A DNA stretch of 33,302 nt from Lentimicrobiaceae bacterium (GTDB lineage: Bacteria > Bacteroidota > Bacteroidia > Bacteroidales > JAGONC01), in contig JAGONC010000034.1 of assembly GCA_017993235.1 (NCBI GenBank), forward strand, positions 1-33,302, given 5' to 3'. Shown one piece after another: positions 15,037-23,220 of the stretch. Below the pieces are notes generated by a model. It was not told the origin of the DNA. It was given only the letters and a program-made list of their open reading frames with translations, and did not search any database. The first letter of the stretch is position 1, and the number at the start of each line of letters is the position of its first letter. Position numbers and translations under genes: made by a program.

Positions 15037-17103
15037 TCAGTAATCCAGTAGATCACGGGCTGCTTGGTAGATTTTGTCTGTGTCGGGTAAAATGGCGCGT
15101 TCAAGGATACGATTGAATCCAACAGGTGTGAAGGTGGAACCTATCCTCTTTACCGGACCATCAAGGAATTCAAATGCTTCCTGTGTGATCATGGCCGCGA
15201 GTTCTGCACCAAAACCTGAGAACACTTTATCTTCATGTACGATCAGCACTTTTCCTGTTTTTTTGACCGATTGGAGAATCGTTTCTCTGTCCAGTGGTAT
15301 CAATGACCTGAGGTCAATGACTTCCACGCTGGCCTTTCGGTCGGTATGAAGTTTTTCCGCTACACTCACCGACATATGCACTGTGTTTCCATATGTAATG
15401 ATCGTCAGGTCGTTGCCGGGACGGCGAATGCGCGCCTTGCCGAAGGGTACCTCAAAATCCTCGGGTACCGGTGCCTCTGCGACAGGATCGTTATAAAGCG
15501 CTTTGGGCTCCATGAATACCGTGATCCCCGCTGAGCGTATGCAGGTCCTGAGCAATCCGGCTGCGTCATCGGCATACGACGGATAAACGATGCGAATACC
15601 GGGTAATGTGGTCAGCGCACCTTCAATGGTCTGGGAATGATACAATCCCCCGCCGATATAGCCTCCGGAGGCCAGCCGGATGGTGATGTTGGGTGAGAAC
15701 TGACCGTTGGACCTCCAGTAGTCGTGGGAGGTGTCAACCAGCTGTTCCATGGCGGGCCAGAAGTAATCCGCAAACTCGGCCCCTTCGATCACGATCCGGA
15801 TCCTGGGGTCAAAACGGCTCATGCCATTGGCAGTCGCAACGATGTAATCTTCAGCGATCGGAGCATTGAAAACGCGCCCGCGGCCAAATTCCTGCTGCAT
15901 GCCTTTCGTAACATTGAAAATTCCCCCCTTTTCCTTGCTGGCAATATCCTGGCCCCAGATGAACGTATCCGGATTATGCCGGAATTCAGCTTTCATGGTT
16001 TCATTCAGCGCTTCGATCAGTCGCAGTTTTTTCCCGGTACCATCGGGAAGACCTTCAGGATACTGCTGTGGCTGATAGGCTTTCGGGTAAACAAAATTAA
16101 AAATACTTGCCGGATCAGGATCGGGGGAAGCGAGCACTTTTTTGTGTGCTTCCTTCACGATGGCCTTTGCTTCGTTTTCGATGCCGATGATCTCTTCTTC
16201 CGTCATCCGGTTGTAACGCAGCAGCAGTCTCCTGAATTTTGCCAGCGGATCATATTCCCTGACATAATTCATCTCGTAATCATCCCGGTAAAGTTCGTGC
16301 CGGTCGCTGTTGGAATGTGAACCGATCCGGATGCAGTTTGCGTGGACCATGACGGGTTCACCGTGTTCCAGCACATGTTTTTTTGCTTCAGTCATGGCAT
16401 TGACCGAATCGAATACATCTTTCCCATTGCAGTAGATGATCCTCAGGTTCATGAACCCGGAGAAGTTGTCCGCCACTTTGCGGTTTGCGGTTTGTTCCGC
16501 TTTAGGCACAGAAATCCCGTAACCATTGTCCTGGATCACAAAAATGACCGGTAGCCTTTCATTGGACGCACCATTGATGGCTTCATAGACATAACCTTCC
16601 GATACAGAAGATTCTCCCTGGGACGAAATGGCAACGCCCCGTTGCTGGTAATATTTGATGGCACGGGCCACTCCGGCTGCCTGGGAGGCATGATTCCCGG
16701 TGCATGAGGAGACATTATGGATGTTCCATTCCGGTTTGGCAAAATGATTCGACATGTGACGGCCGCCTCCTGCAATGTCCAGTTTTTTCGAAAGGCCGTT
16801 CAGGATGATCTCTTCTGCTGTCAGCCCGGCTGAGATCGCGGTCAGCATATCCCGGTAGTAAGGAAAAAGGTGGTCGGTACGGCGATCAAAAACCTGGCCG
16901 ATCGCCAGTTGAATACCGTCGTGCCCTGCATAGGGTGCGTGGTACGACCAGCCCAGTGCCTGTTTCAGGTAGTTGGGTGCCCGGTCATCCAGCATCCGGC
17001 CGATGGTCATCAGCCGGAACCAGTTCCGGAGAATCTCCCTATCCGTATTTTTGATCGAAAATTTTTCTCTGCCGGCAGATTCGATCATGGTCCAATTTTC
17101 CAC
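15037..17103 (-). CDS. Fused alpha/beta E1 component of a 2-oxoacid dehydrogenase (branched-chain type)
   Basis: A 688-residue thiamine-diphosphate enzyme that joins the E1 alpha (about 1-335) and E1 beta (about 350-688) subunits in one chain. The alpha part has PYYRDMLTAISAG, GGRHMSNHF and the cofactor motif from SSQGESSVSEG (160-170) to VIQDNGYGISVP. The beta part has FIWGQDIASKEKGGIF, NAPIAEDYIVATANGMS, EFADYFWPAMEQLV and VIDLRSLIPLD. The substrate is probably a branched-chain 2-oxoacid or pyruvate; sequence alone does not decide. No E2 or E3 gene is in the window. The start could be GTG at 17103 or ATG at 17088. An exact -7 element lies at 17145-17138. Confidence 0.92.
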   Translation of the reverse strand: MENWTMIESAGREKFSIKNTDREILRNWFRLMTIGRMLDDRAPNYLKQALGWSYHAPYAGHDGIQLAIGQVFDRRTDHLFPYYRDMLTAISAGLTAEEIILNGLSKKLDIAGGGRHMSNHFAKPEWNIHNVSSCTGNHASQAAGVARAIKYYQQRGVAISSQGESSVSEGYVYEAINGASNERLPVIFVIQDNGYGISVPKAEQTANRKVADNFSGFMNLRIIYCNGKDVFDSVNAMTEAKKHVLEHGEPVMVHANCIRIGSHSNSDRHELYRDDYEMNYVREYDPLAKFRRLLLRYNRMTEEEIIGIENEAKAIVKEAHKKVLASPDPDPASIFNFVYPKAYQPQQYPEGLPDGTGKKLRLIEALNETMKAEFRHNPDTFIWGQDIASKEKGGIFNVTKGMQQEFGRGRVFNAPIAEDYIVATANGMSRFDPRIRIVIEGAEFADYFWPAMEQLVDTSHDYWRSNGQFSPNITIRLASGGYIGGGLYHSQTIEGALTTLPGIRIVYPSYADDAAGLLRTCIRSAGITVFMEPKALYNDPVAEAPVPEDFEVPFGKARIRRPGNDLTIITYGNTVHMSVSVAEKLHTDRKASVEVIDLRSLIPLDRETILQSVKKTGKVLIVHEDKVFSGFGAELAAMITQEAFEFLDGPVKRIGSTFTPVGFNRILERAILPDTDKIYQAARDLLDY

Positions 17104-17137
17104 GAGTTTCTTATGAAGTTAGTGACATTGATGCGTG

Positions 17138-17145
17138 CAAAGATA
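17138..17145 (-). promoter_or_regulatory. Bacteroidetes-type -7 element for the E1 gene
   Basis: Minus strand TATCTTTG followed by CA, an exact TAnnTTTG match, in an AT-rich stretch. The predicted start near 17131 leaves about 28 nt before the GTG or 43 nt before the ATG. Confidence 0.5.
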
Positions 17146-17196
17146 ACAACAAATACAAGGAAGAAAATGTTTACGGCTACATCTGGCGGCAGGCTC

Positions 17197-17529
17197 TTAA
17201 CCAAGTTCTTTTGCCGGATCCCAGAAGTGTTTCTCAAAGTCGACGATCTGATCGTCTTGAATTACTATCCCTTCACTTTCCAGCAATTGCTGCATGACGC
17301 TGGGTCCGCCGAAATGGTGTTTGCCGGTAAGTATGCCCATTCTGTTGACGACACGGTGTGCCGGGATTTCGATGGTGGAGGAATGGGACTGGTTCATGGC
17401 CCAGCCTACCATCCGTGCTGAACCTTCAGAGCCCAGGTATCTGGCGATCGCCCGGTAAGATGTAACCCGGCCATGGGGGATCTGTTTCACTACGGCATAG
17501 ACTTTCTCAAAAAAGGACAGGTTTTCCAT
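17197..17529 (-). CDS. Alkyltransferase-like protein (MGMT fold, active-site Cys replaced by Ala)
   Basis: A 110-residue single-domain protein matching the C-terminal DNA-binding domain of O6-alkylguanine-DNA alkyltransferase: FEKVYAVVKQIPHGRVTSYRAIARYLG, then ARMVGWAMNQ. The active-site motif PCHRVV reads PAHRVV, so the alkyl-accepting cysteine is absent. Proteins of this kind (ATL, like E. coli YbaZ or yeast Atl1) bind O6-alkylguanine lesions without repairing them and flag them for nucleotide excision repair. This residue is usually Trp or Ala in ATLs. The helix-turn-helix arginine finger is retained (the Arg of SARMVGWAM). The ATG shares one base with the trmB stop (TGATG), showing translational coupling. 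Confidence 0.92.
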   Translation of the reverse strand: MENLSFFEKVYAVVKQIPHGRVTSYRAIARYLGSEGSARMVGWAMNQSHSSTIEIPAHRVVNRMGILTGKHHFGGPSVMQQLLESEGIVIQDDQIVDFEKHFWDPAKELG

Positions 17530-18227
17530 CAGGATTTGGTTATGCGTACTTCGGGGATTCCCATCAGCCGGAAACGGAGATAACAGATCGGTTTTCCTTC
17601 CTCCAGCCAGATTTTTTCGTAGAATGTCTGGATCTCTGAAGCCGGTTCTTTCAGGGTGGTATTGTACAGGTCGTACGTATGATACAGCAGGAGGTGGGCC
17701 CCATGGGTGATGATATTGAGCGTATATTCAAACAGGGCAGTGTCGTCAGTCTTGAGGTGGATCACATTTTCCTCCTTCAGGATACCATGGTATTTTTCGA
17801 GAAACAGGGGTGAAGTCAGGCGCTGCCGGGCTTTGCTTTTTTTTGGCATGGGATCGGGGAAGGTGATCCAGATTTCCTCAATTTCCCCCTGGCCGAAAAA
17901 ATACCCGATATGTTCTATATAAGACCGGATAAAGGCCACATTGCGATATTCATTCTCCCGGGCTGTTTTCAGTCCCTTCCACATCCGGGCTCCCTTGATA
18001 TCCATCCCGATGAAATTTTTTTCCGGCATACGGCTGGCCAGCCCGATCGTATATTCCCCTTTGCCGCAGCCCAGCTCGAGAACGATCGGTGCATCATTGC
18101 CGAAGAAATCATGATTCCATCTGCCCTGTAATCCAAAGCCCCCGGTAATGAGCTGTTGATACGTGGGTTGAAACAGGTTTGGGAAGGTGTTGTTTTCAGA
18201 GAACCGTACCAGCTTTTTTTTTGCCAC
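17529..18227 (-). CDS. trmB: tRNA (guanine-N7-)-methyltransferase
   Basis: A 232-residue SAM-dependent enzyme that makes m7G46 in the tRNA variable loop. SAM-binding motif I is VLELGCGKGEYTIGLA. FIGMDIKGARMWKGLKTA follows, then AFIRSYIEHIGYFF and the family signature IWITFPDPMPKKSKARQRLTS, which carries the catalytic Asp. The C-terminal HLKTDDTALFEYTL is also typical. The start is a GTG at 18227 (reading AKKKLVRF after the initiator). It lies 51 bp after the HU/SPOR gene and is coupled to the downstream ATL gene. Confidence 0.96.
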   Translation of the reverse strand: MAKKKLVRFSENNTFPNLFQPTYQQLITGGFGLQGRWNHDFFGNDAPIVLELGCGKGEYTIGLASRMPEKNFIGMDIKGARMWKGLKTARENEYRNVAFIRSYIEHIGYFFGQGEIEEIWITFPDPMPKKSKARQRLTSPLFLEKYHGILKEENVIHLKTDDTALFEYTLNIITHGAHLLLYHTYDLYNTTLKEPASEIQTFYEKIWLEEGKPICYLRFRLMGIPEVRITKS

Positions 18228-18278
18228 GATGATGTTTGCTGAAGGATCAGGATTAAGATCAGATAATGTGTAACCGGC

Positions 18279-19286
18279 TCATTCGATCATCAGCCAGGCA
18301 TTTTGATCTTCTTCTTGCCGGATGGTTTCCAATGCCTGTAGTGCCTGTCGCCGGCCGGGATAAGCACCGTAGCAGACCCGGTAAAGACCACCTTTTGTCC
18401 GTCCGGCCATACAGGCTTCATAACCCTTTTTTTCGAGCTGCAAGATCAGAGAGGTTGCATTCATTTTTTCCTTGAAGGCACCTGCAATGATAAAATATTT
18501 TTTTACGGGAACGTCCGGATTCGGTGATGCGACGAGCGACGGTACCGTAACCTCTTCATCCACCGGTTTAGGGATATCGACTGGCGTTGAAGTCTCAATC
18601 GCCGGTACTGCAGGGGTGATTGCGTCGGGATGGGCTCCCGTGGCAACAGGTGACTGCTGATGAGAGGCTTTGATCAGGGGTATGATCCCTGAATAATTTG
18701 TGTAGATATCTTTAAACAGCGGTGAGTGGTAATAGCCCCAGAATGCCAGGATTGCAAACAGTATGGTGACAAACACCAGACGGGGAATCGCTTTTTTTAC
18801 CTGTGTCGGTTTCCTGGGAGATTTCCGTGATATGACCGGGGATTTAACCGGTTTTCTTTTTTGACCCGTCATGGGTGGAGGAACAAGAGGTGTCAATCCA
18901 TAGGCATCCTCCAGATAATTGAGCTCTTTGAACGGAGTAAACTCAATTTTTCCCTCCTGGTTAGCCCTGAAGGTACCCATCTGTTCAAAAACCACGGATT
19001 TGCCCTCATTCAGACTGTTCATGCAATGTAACGTAAATTGTTGTATCCGTTGGATCGACTCCTGATAGGGGATCTTTTCCTTTTCGGCAATGTGATTTGC
19101 CAGAAGACCATCGTTTGTCTGAAGCCTGACGTTAAACAGGACATTCTTTGAAGGTGGATATAAGATCCGTCGGGAAGGAGGAATATGGGAGGGCGCATAG
19201 CTGGCAACGAATCCTCCGAATTCAGGGAGGATGACGCAATCGTGATTGTACAACAAATCACTGATGTATTCGTCAATATTTTTCAT
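18279..19286 (-). CDS. HU-CCDC81 and SPOR domain membrane protein
   Basis: A 335-residue protein of a Bacteroidetes-specific architecture. From the ATG at 19286 (MKNIDEYISDLLYNHDCVILP, with AGGA just upstream) there are two CCDC81-like HU modules in about the first 120 residues. A basic linker rich in Lys and Pro follows, then one membrane helix near 185-202 (LVFVTILFAILAFWGYY), a Pro/Thr/Val-rich spacer and a C-terminal SPOR domain at about 260-335 (FIIAGAFKEKMNATSLI, YRVCYGAYPGRRQAL). SPOR domains bind denuded peptidoglycan at division sites, so a role in septation is likely. The frame stays open to 19307, but the extra residues do not match the family. Confidence 0.92.
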   Translation of the reverse strand: MKNIDEYISDLLYNHDCVILPEFGGFVASYAPSHIPPSRRILYPPSKNVLFNVRLQTNDGLLANHIAEKEKIPYQESIQRIQQFTLHCMNSLNEGKSVVFEQMGTFRANQEGKIEFTPFKELNYLEDAYGLTPLVPPPMTGQKRKPVKSPVISRKSPRKPTQVKKAIPRLVFVTILFAILAFWGYYHSPLFKDIYTNYSGIIPLIKASHQQSPVATGAHPDAITPAVPAIETSTPVDIPKPVDEEVTVPSLVASPNPDVPVKKYFIIAGAFKEKMNATSLILQLEKKGYEACMAGRTKGGLYRVCYGAYPGRRQALQALETIRQEEDQNAWLMIE

Positions 19287-19339
19287 GCTTCCTAATTTTA
19301 CGACCATGAGTGAACGAAGTTACGAATTGGAAGGTATGG

Positions 19340-20104
19340 CTATGTGATGATGTTGGAAAGTTTTAATAAATCATCGGGTGTATCTATCGCAACACTTTCA
19401 TTATCAGTTATATCTATATAGATATCATATCCATTTTCAAGCCACCGGAGTTGTTCCAGGGATTCGGCCGCTTCCAGGGGAGAAACCGGAAGCGATGTAA
19501 TTTCTTTTAGAACAGGCAGTCTGTATCCATAGATACCCATGTGTTTATAGTAAGGATAGTGGTTAATCCAGTCCTGTCGGGATATATTTCGCTGGTAGGG
19601 AATGACAGTCCGGGAGAAGGTGAGGACCCTTTTGTGGTGATTGAAGACCACCTTGACCGCATTTGAATTTTTCAGCTCATCGGCATCCGTGATCCGTTTG
19701 GCCAGTGTGGCGATACTGACCTCCGGGCGCCTGAACAGGGCTGCTACCTGGTCTATTTGTGCAGGATTCAGAAAGGGTTCATCCCCCTGGATATTGATCA
19801 CGATATCCACTGAAAGGGAAGGTTCGGCGTCCTGCAAATGGCTGACAGCTTCCATACAGCGGTCGGTACCGCTTGCGTGGCGGGACGATGTCATTACCGC
19901 GTCGCCTCCGAATTGCTTAACCTGATCAACGATTCGCTGATCATCCGTGGCAACGATCACGCGGTGAAGACAGGCTGATTGTCGCGCCTGTTGGAATACA
20001 CGCTGGATCATCGTTTTACCGGCAATCATCACCAGTGGTTTACCGGGAAAACGGGTTGACGCAAAGCGGGCGGGAATGATTCCTATGACATGGGATTCAG
20101 GCAT
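19340..20104 (-). CDS. kdsB: 3-deoxy-manno-octulosonate cytidylyltransferase
   Basis: A 254-residue enzyme that makes CMP-Kdo for the inner core of lipopolysaccharide. It has IGIIPARFASTRFPGKPL (nucleotide-binding loop), VIVATDDQRIVDQV, TSSRHASGTDRCMEA and NIQGDEPFLNP (metal site), then the late YKHMGIYGYR and SPLEAAESLEQLRWLENG. Length and motif spacing are normal. The ATG follows the deoxynucleoside kinase stop by 3 bp, so the two share a message although their pathways differ. It indicates a Gram-negative cell with Kdo-containing lipopolysaccharide. Confidence 0.98.
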   Translation of the reverse strand: MPESHVIGIIPARFASTRFPGKPLVMIAGKTMIQRVFQQARQSACLHRVIVATDDQRIVDQVKQFGGDAVMTSSRHASGTDRCMEAVSHLQDAEPSLSVDIVINIQGDEPFLNPAQIDQVAALFRRPEVSIATLAKRITDADELKNSNAVKVVFNHHKRVLTFSRTVIPYQRNISRQDWINHYPYYKHMGIYGYRLPVLKEITSLPVSPLEAAESLEQLRWLENGYDIYIDITDNESVAIDTPDDLLKLSNIIT

Positions 20105-20107
20105 ATC

Positions 20108-20728
20108 TCACTGCTTGAACAAACCATGAAGTTCGCCGGTAATGGTTTCGATCACCATGCCCAGATCGAGCGCATTATCAGCAAAGTTGATGTTATCCAC
20201 ATCAAAGATCAGGTATTTCCCGATGTCGTACTGAGCGATCCAGGCTTCATACCGCTCATTGAGCCGCTTGAGGTAATCCAGCCTGATGGCGGCCTCATAC
20301 TCCCTTCCTCTTTTCTGGATTTGCTTCACCAGGGTGGGTACGGAGGCACGAAGGTAGATCATCAGGTCAGGTGGCTGGATGAAGGAGCTCATCAGTTCAA
20401 ACAGATCGCGGTAGTTCTGGTAGTCACGCGTGGTCATCAGGTTCATTTCGTGGAGATTCGGTGCAAAAATGTACGCATCTTCATAGATGGTCCGGTCCTG
20501 GATCACGTCTTTGCCGCTTTTACGGATGCGGATGATCTGCCTGAATCTGCTGTTGAGGAAATAGATCTGCAGGTTGAACGACCAGCGTTGCATATCTTCA
20601 TAGAAGCTGTGCAGATACGGATTGGTTTCAACATCTTCATAATGCGGTTCCCATCCGAAATGTTTTGCCAACAGACTCGTGAGCGTTGTTTTTCCTGAAC
20701 CAATGTTACCTGCGATGGCGATGTGCAT
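20108..20728 (-). CDS. Deoxynucleoside kinase
   Basis: A 206-residue kinase of the dCK/dGK family that phosphorylates deoxynucleosides for salvage. It has the P-loop GNIGSGKT at 7-14, EDVETNPYLHSFYEDMQRW (the substrate-binding Glu and aromatic residues) and QDRTIYEDAYIFA (the DRS-like motif carrying the catalytic base region). The lid follows (QKRGREYEAAI), then LKRLNERYEAWI. I cannot tell from sequence whether it prefers dA, dG, dC or dT. It is the promoter-proximal gene of a pair with kdsB; an exact -7 element lies at 20758-20751. Confidence 0.94.
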   Translation of the reverse strand: MHIAIAGNIGSGKTTLTSLLAKHFGWEPHYEDVETNPYLHSFYEDMQRWSFNLQIYFLNSRFRQIIRIRKSGKDVIQDRTIYEDAYIFAPNLHEMNLMTTRDYQNYRDLFELMSSFIQPPDLMIYLRASVPTLVKQIQKRGREYEAAIRLDYLKRLNERYEAWIAQYDIGKYLIFDVDNINFADNALDLGMVIETITGELHGLFKQ

Positions 20729-20750
20729 AAAAAGGGTATTATTGATTTTT

Positions 20751-20758
20751 CAAAGATA
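20751..20758 (-). promoter_or_regulatory. Bacteroidetes-type -7 element for deoxynucleoside kinase-kdsB
   Basis: Minus strand TATCTTTG, an exact match to TAnnTTTG. The predicted start near 20744 gives a leader of about 16 nt before the ATG at 20728. Confidence 0.5.
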
Positions 20759-20792
20759 TAAATTCAGACGCAATAACGGAGGGAGAGTTCAT

Positions 20793-22310
20793 TTATTCCT
20801 TCACGATCTTCAGGATCTCCTCCACATAATCGCGGTTATTCGACAGGCGTGGCACTTTATTCTGTCCTCCCAGTTTGCCCCTTTTTTTCATCCATCGGTA
20901 AAATGTCCCGTTGGGCAACATCCGGATGATGGGTTTGCGCAGCACCATATCTTGATGGCGTTTGGCTTCATAGTCCGAATTAACGGATTTCAGAGCCTCA
21001 TCAAAAAAAGTGCAGAATTCCCCGAAATCAGCCGGTGGTTTTTCAAACTCGAGGAGCCATTCATGGGCCGCATTCTCGGAATCATTAAAATAGACAGGAC
21101 CTGCGGTATATTCATTGATTACGGCAAGGCTTTTCTGACAGGCAATCTGCATAGCTTTTTCTGCGTTATCCACGATCAATTCTTCCCCAACGGCGTTGAT
21201 AAAACTTTTGGTACGCCCCGATACCTGGATGCGGTAGGGATCCAGCGACGTGAAAATCACGGTATCACCGATCAGGTAACGCCACAGGCCTGCATTTGTC
21301 GTGATGACCATGGCGTAATTTTCGCCGGTGACGATTTCATCGAGTGTTTTTGCACGCGGTTGTTCCTGCTGAAGCTGATCGGTAGTAAAAAATTCGTAAA
21401 AGATTCCATAATCGAGCATCAGCAGCATGGAATCGTTGTCGGGCAGATCCTGGATGCCGAAAAATCCTTCTGATGCGTTATAGCTTTCCACATAATTCAT
21501 CTTTTCGGCCGGGATGATCCGGTCGTACTGGCTTTTATAGGGAAGAAAACTGACACCCCCATGGAAGAACACTTCCAGTTCCGGCCATACATCATGTATA
21601 CTGGTTTTGCCTGAAATTTCCAGGATGCGTTTGAGCAGCAACAGGGTCCAGGAAGGAACACCCGACAGGCTGGTCACATTTCTATGCAGGGTGGTTTCTG
21701 CAATTCTTTCAATTTTCGTTTCCCATTCACTCATCAGGGCAATGGAACGGTTGGGTATCCTGAAAAAGTCAGCATAGAAGGGCAGGTTTTGGATCAGGAC
21801 GGCTGAGAGGTCTCCTTCATAATAGGATTCATTGTTAACGCTGGAAACGCGACTGCTGCCGCCCATGATCAATCCTTTTCCCCTGAAAACACCTGATTCC
21901 GGGTGGTGATTGAGATAGAGGGAAACCAGGTCCATGGCTCCTTTATAATGACATTCCTTCAAGGATTCCTGACTCACAGGGATGAATTTGCTTTTATCAC
22001 CTGTGGTTCCCGATGATCTCGCAAACCAGTGGATCGGAGAGGGCCAGAGGATATTCTGCTCGCCCTGGCGGACGCGTGCGATCTGTGTTTTAAACGACTC
22101 GTAATCGCTGATCGGGACACGGTCGGCATAATCCTGATAGCTCCTGATGGAATCATACCCGTATTTTTTTCCCCACGCTGTTTTTGCTGCAGTGGTGATC
22201 AGCCTGTGAAACCAATCCTGCTGCACCTCATGAGGATTTTTCATGAAATGCCCTATCCGGCGTATCCTGCTTTTAATGATCTGTGATGCTGCGGCAGATA
22301 TGAGGGTCAT
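20793..22310 (-). CDS. GH3 family acyl-adenylate-type protein
   Basis: A protein of the GH3 family, 505 residues from the ATG at 22310. In plants GH3 enzymes adenylate acyl substrates and join them to amino acids; bacterial members have unknown substrates. Seen here are the early HFMKNPHEVQQDWFHRLI, the ATP motif WFARSSGTTGDKSKFIPVS, SEGFFGIQD, the central YAMVITTNAGLWRYLIGDTV and VSGRTKSFINAVGEEL, followed by the mobile C-terminal domain. The frame is open to a TTG at 22340, but a -7 element at 22345-22338 would place transcription start near 22331, which favours the ATG at 22310. It is divergent from ispE. Confidence 0.92.
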   Translation of the reverse strand: MTLISAAASQIIKSRIRRIGHFMKNPHEVQQDWFHRLITTAAKTAWGKKYGYDSIRSYQDYADRVPISDYESFKTQIARVRQGEQNILWPSPIHWFARSSGTTGDKSKFIPVSQESLKECHYKGAMDLVSLYLNHHPESGVFRGKGLIMGGSSRVSSVNNESYYEGDLSAVLIQNLPFYADFFRIPNRSIALMSEWETKIERIAETTLHRNVTSLSGVPSWTLLLLKRILEISGKTSIHDVWPELEVFFHGGVSFLPYKSQYDRIIPAEKMNYVESYNASEGFFGIQDLPDNDSMLLMLDYGIFYEFFTTDQLQQEQPRAKTLDEIVTGENYAMVITTNAGLWRYLIGDTVIFTSLDPYRIQVSGRTKSFINAVGEELIVDNAEKAMQIACQKSLAVINEYTAGPVYFNDSENAAHEWLLEFEKPPADFGEFCTFFDEALKSVNSDYEAKRHQDMVLRKPIIRMLPNGTFYRWMKKRGKLGGQNKVPRLSNNRDYVEEILKIVKE

Positions 22311-22337
22311 CTGGAGTTGGATCATGCATTGATGATT

Positions 22338-22345
22338 CAAAAGTA
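22338..22345 (-). promoter_or_regulatory. Bacteroidetes-type -7 element for the GH3 gene
   Basis: Minus strand TACTTTTG, an exact TAnnTTTG match. The start near 22331 lies downstream of the TTG at 22340 and so helps to choose the ATG at 22310. Confidence 0.5.
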
Positions 22346-22370
22346 CACAATAAATTTCAGAAAATTGGTC

Positions 22371-22378
22371 TACATTTA
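22371..22378 (+). promoter_or_regulatory. Possible -7 element for ispE
   Basis: Plus strand TACATTTA, one mismatch from TAnnTTTG, about 24 bp before the ispE ATG at 22402. With the GH3 element it would make a compact divergent promoter. Confidence 0.3.
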
Positions 22379-22401
22379 CAGGGAGATTTTACATTACAAC
22401 C

Positions 22402-23214
22402 ATGGTCAGCTTTCCAAATGCCAAGATCAACCTTGGCCTGTCTGTCCTGATGAAAAGGTCTGATGGTTATCACCAGATCGAAACGGTCTTTTATCCTATT
22501 GCACTGACGGACGTACTGGAGATCGTTCCATCATCTGTGGGAGAAGCGGTACTTGGATGCAGGGGACTGCCAATTGAAGGAAAACTGGAGCAAAACAGTT
22601 GCCTGGTGGCTTATCAGACCATGACAGCGCACTTTAAAATGCCCCCGGTCAGTATGTTCCTTTACAAGAAGATACCCACGGGAGCCGGCCTTGGAGGAGG
22701 TTCTTCGGATGCGGCATTCACCATCCGGATGCTGAATGAACTTTTTAACCTGAAGGCAACACGGGATCAGTTACGGGGCATTGCAGAAGCCATTGGAAGC
22801 GACTGCCCTTTTTTTATCGAAAACCGCCCGATGCTGGGTACCGGCAGAGGTGAGTGTCTTAAGCCCATTGATCTGGATCTGTCGGGATATCATATCATGA
22901 TCATTAAACCTGCGATTTCAGTCTCTACAGCAGAGGCTTACGCCGGAGTTGTTCCCCGGAACCGGCAGGAATCGTTGAAAGACGTGATCCGGCTCCCTCT
23001 CCGGGAATGGCAGGAAAACCTGATCAACGATTTTGAGGAAAGCATTTTCAGGAAATATCCCGGTATCGCTTCCATAAAAAGCACGCTTCTCGACCAGGGT
23101 GCTGTTTATGCGTCCCTGACCGGCAGTGGTTCGGCGGTTTATGGGCTGTTTGAATCCACACCTCCCGGTTCTTCGCTCTTTCCGGATTGCTTTGTATGGG
23201 CTGGAAGATGCTGA
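22402..23214 (+). CDS. ispE: 4-diphosphocytidyl-2-C-methyl-D-erythritol kinase
   Basis: A 270-residue GHMP kinase of the non-mevalonate isoprenoid pathway, phosphorylating CDP-ME at the 2-hydroxyl. The start MVSFPNAKINLGLSVLMKRSDGYH holds the catalytic Lys8 (NAKINL) and the family motif DGYHQIETVF. The ATP loop PTGAGLGGGSSDAA is at 92-105, GSDCPFF carries the catalytic Asp, and LTGSGSAVYGLFE is the C-terminal glycine loop. The length is at the short end of the family but all motifs are intact. It is a lone plus-strand gene between two minus-strand groups; its stop is 6 bp from the stop of the converging lptF/G gene. Confidence 0.97.
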   Translation: MVSFPNAKINLGLSVLMKRSDGYHQIETVFYPIALTDVLEIVPSSVGEAVLGCRGLPIEGKLEQNSCLVAYQTMTAHFKMPPVSMFLYKKIPTGAGLGGGSSDAAFTIRMLNELFNLKATRDQLRGIAEAIGSDCPFFIENRPMLGTGRGECLKPIDLDLSGYHIMIIKPAISVSTAEAYAGVVPRNRQESLKDVIRLPLREWQENLINDFEESIFRKYPGIASIKSTLLDQGAVYASLTGSGSAVYGLFESTPPGSSLFPDCFVWAGRC

Positions 23215-23220
23215 GGATCG

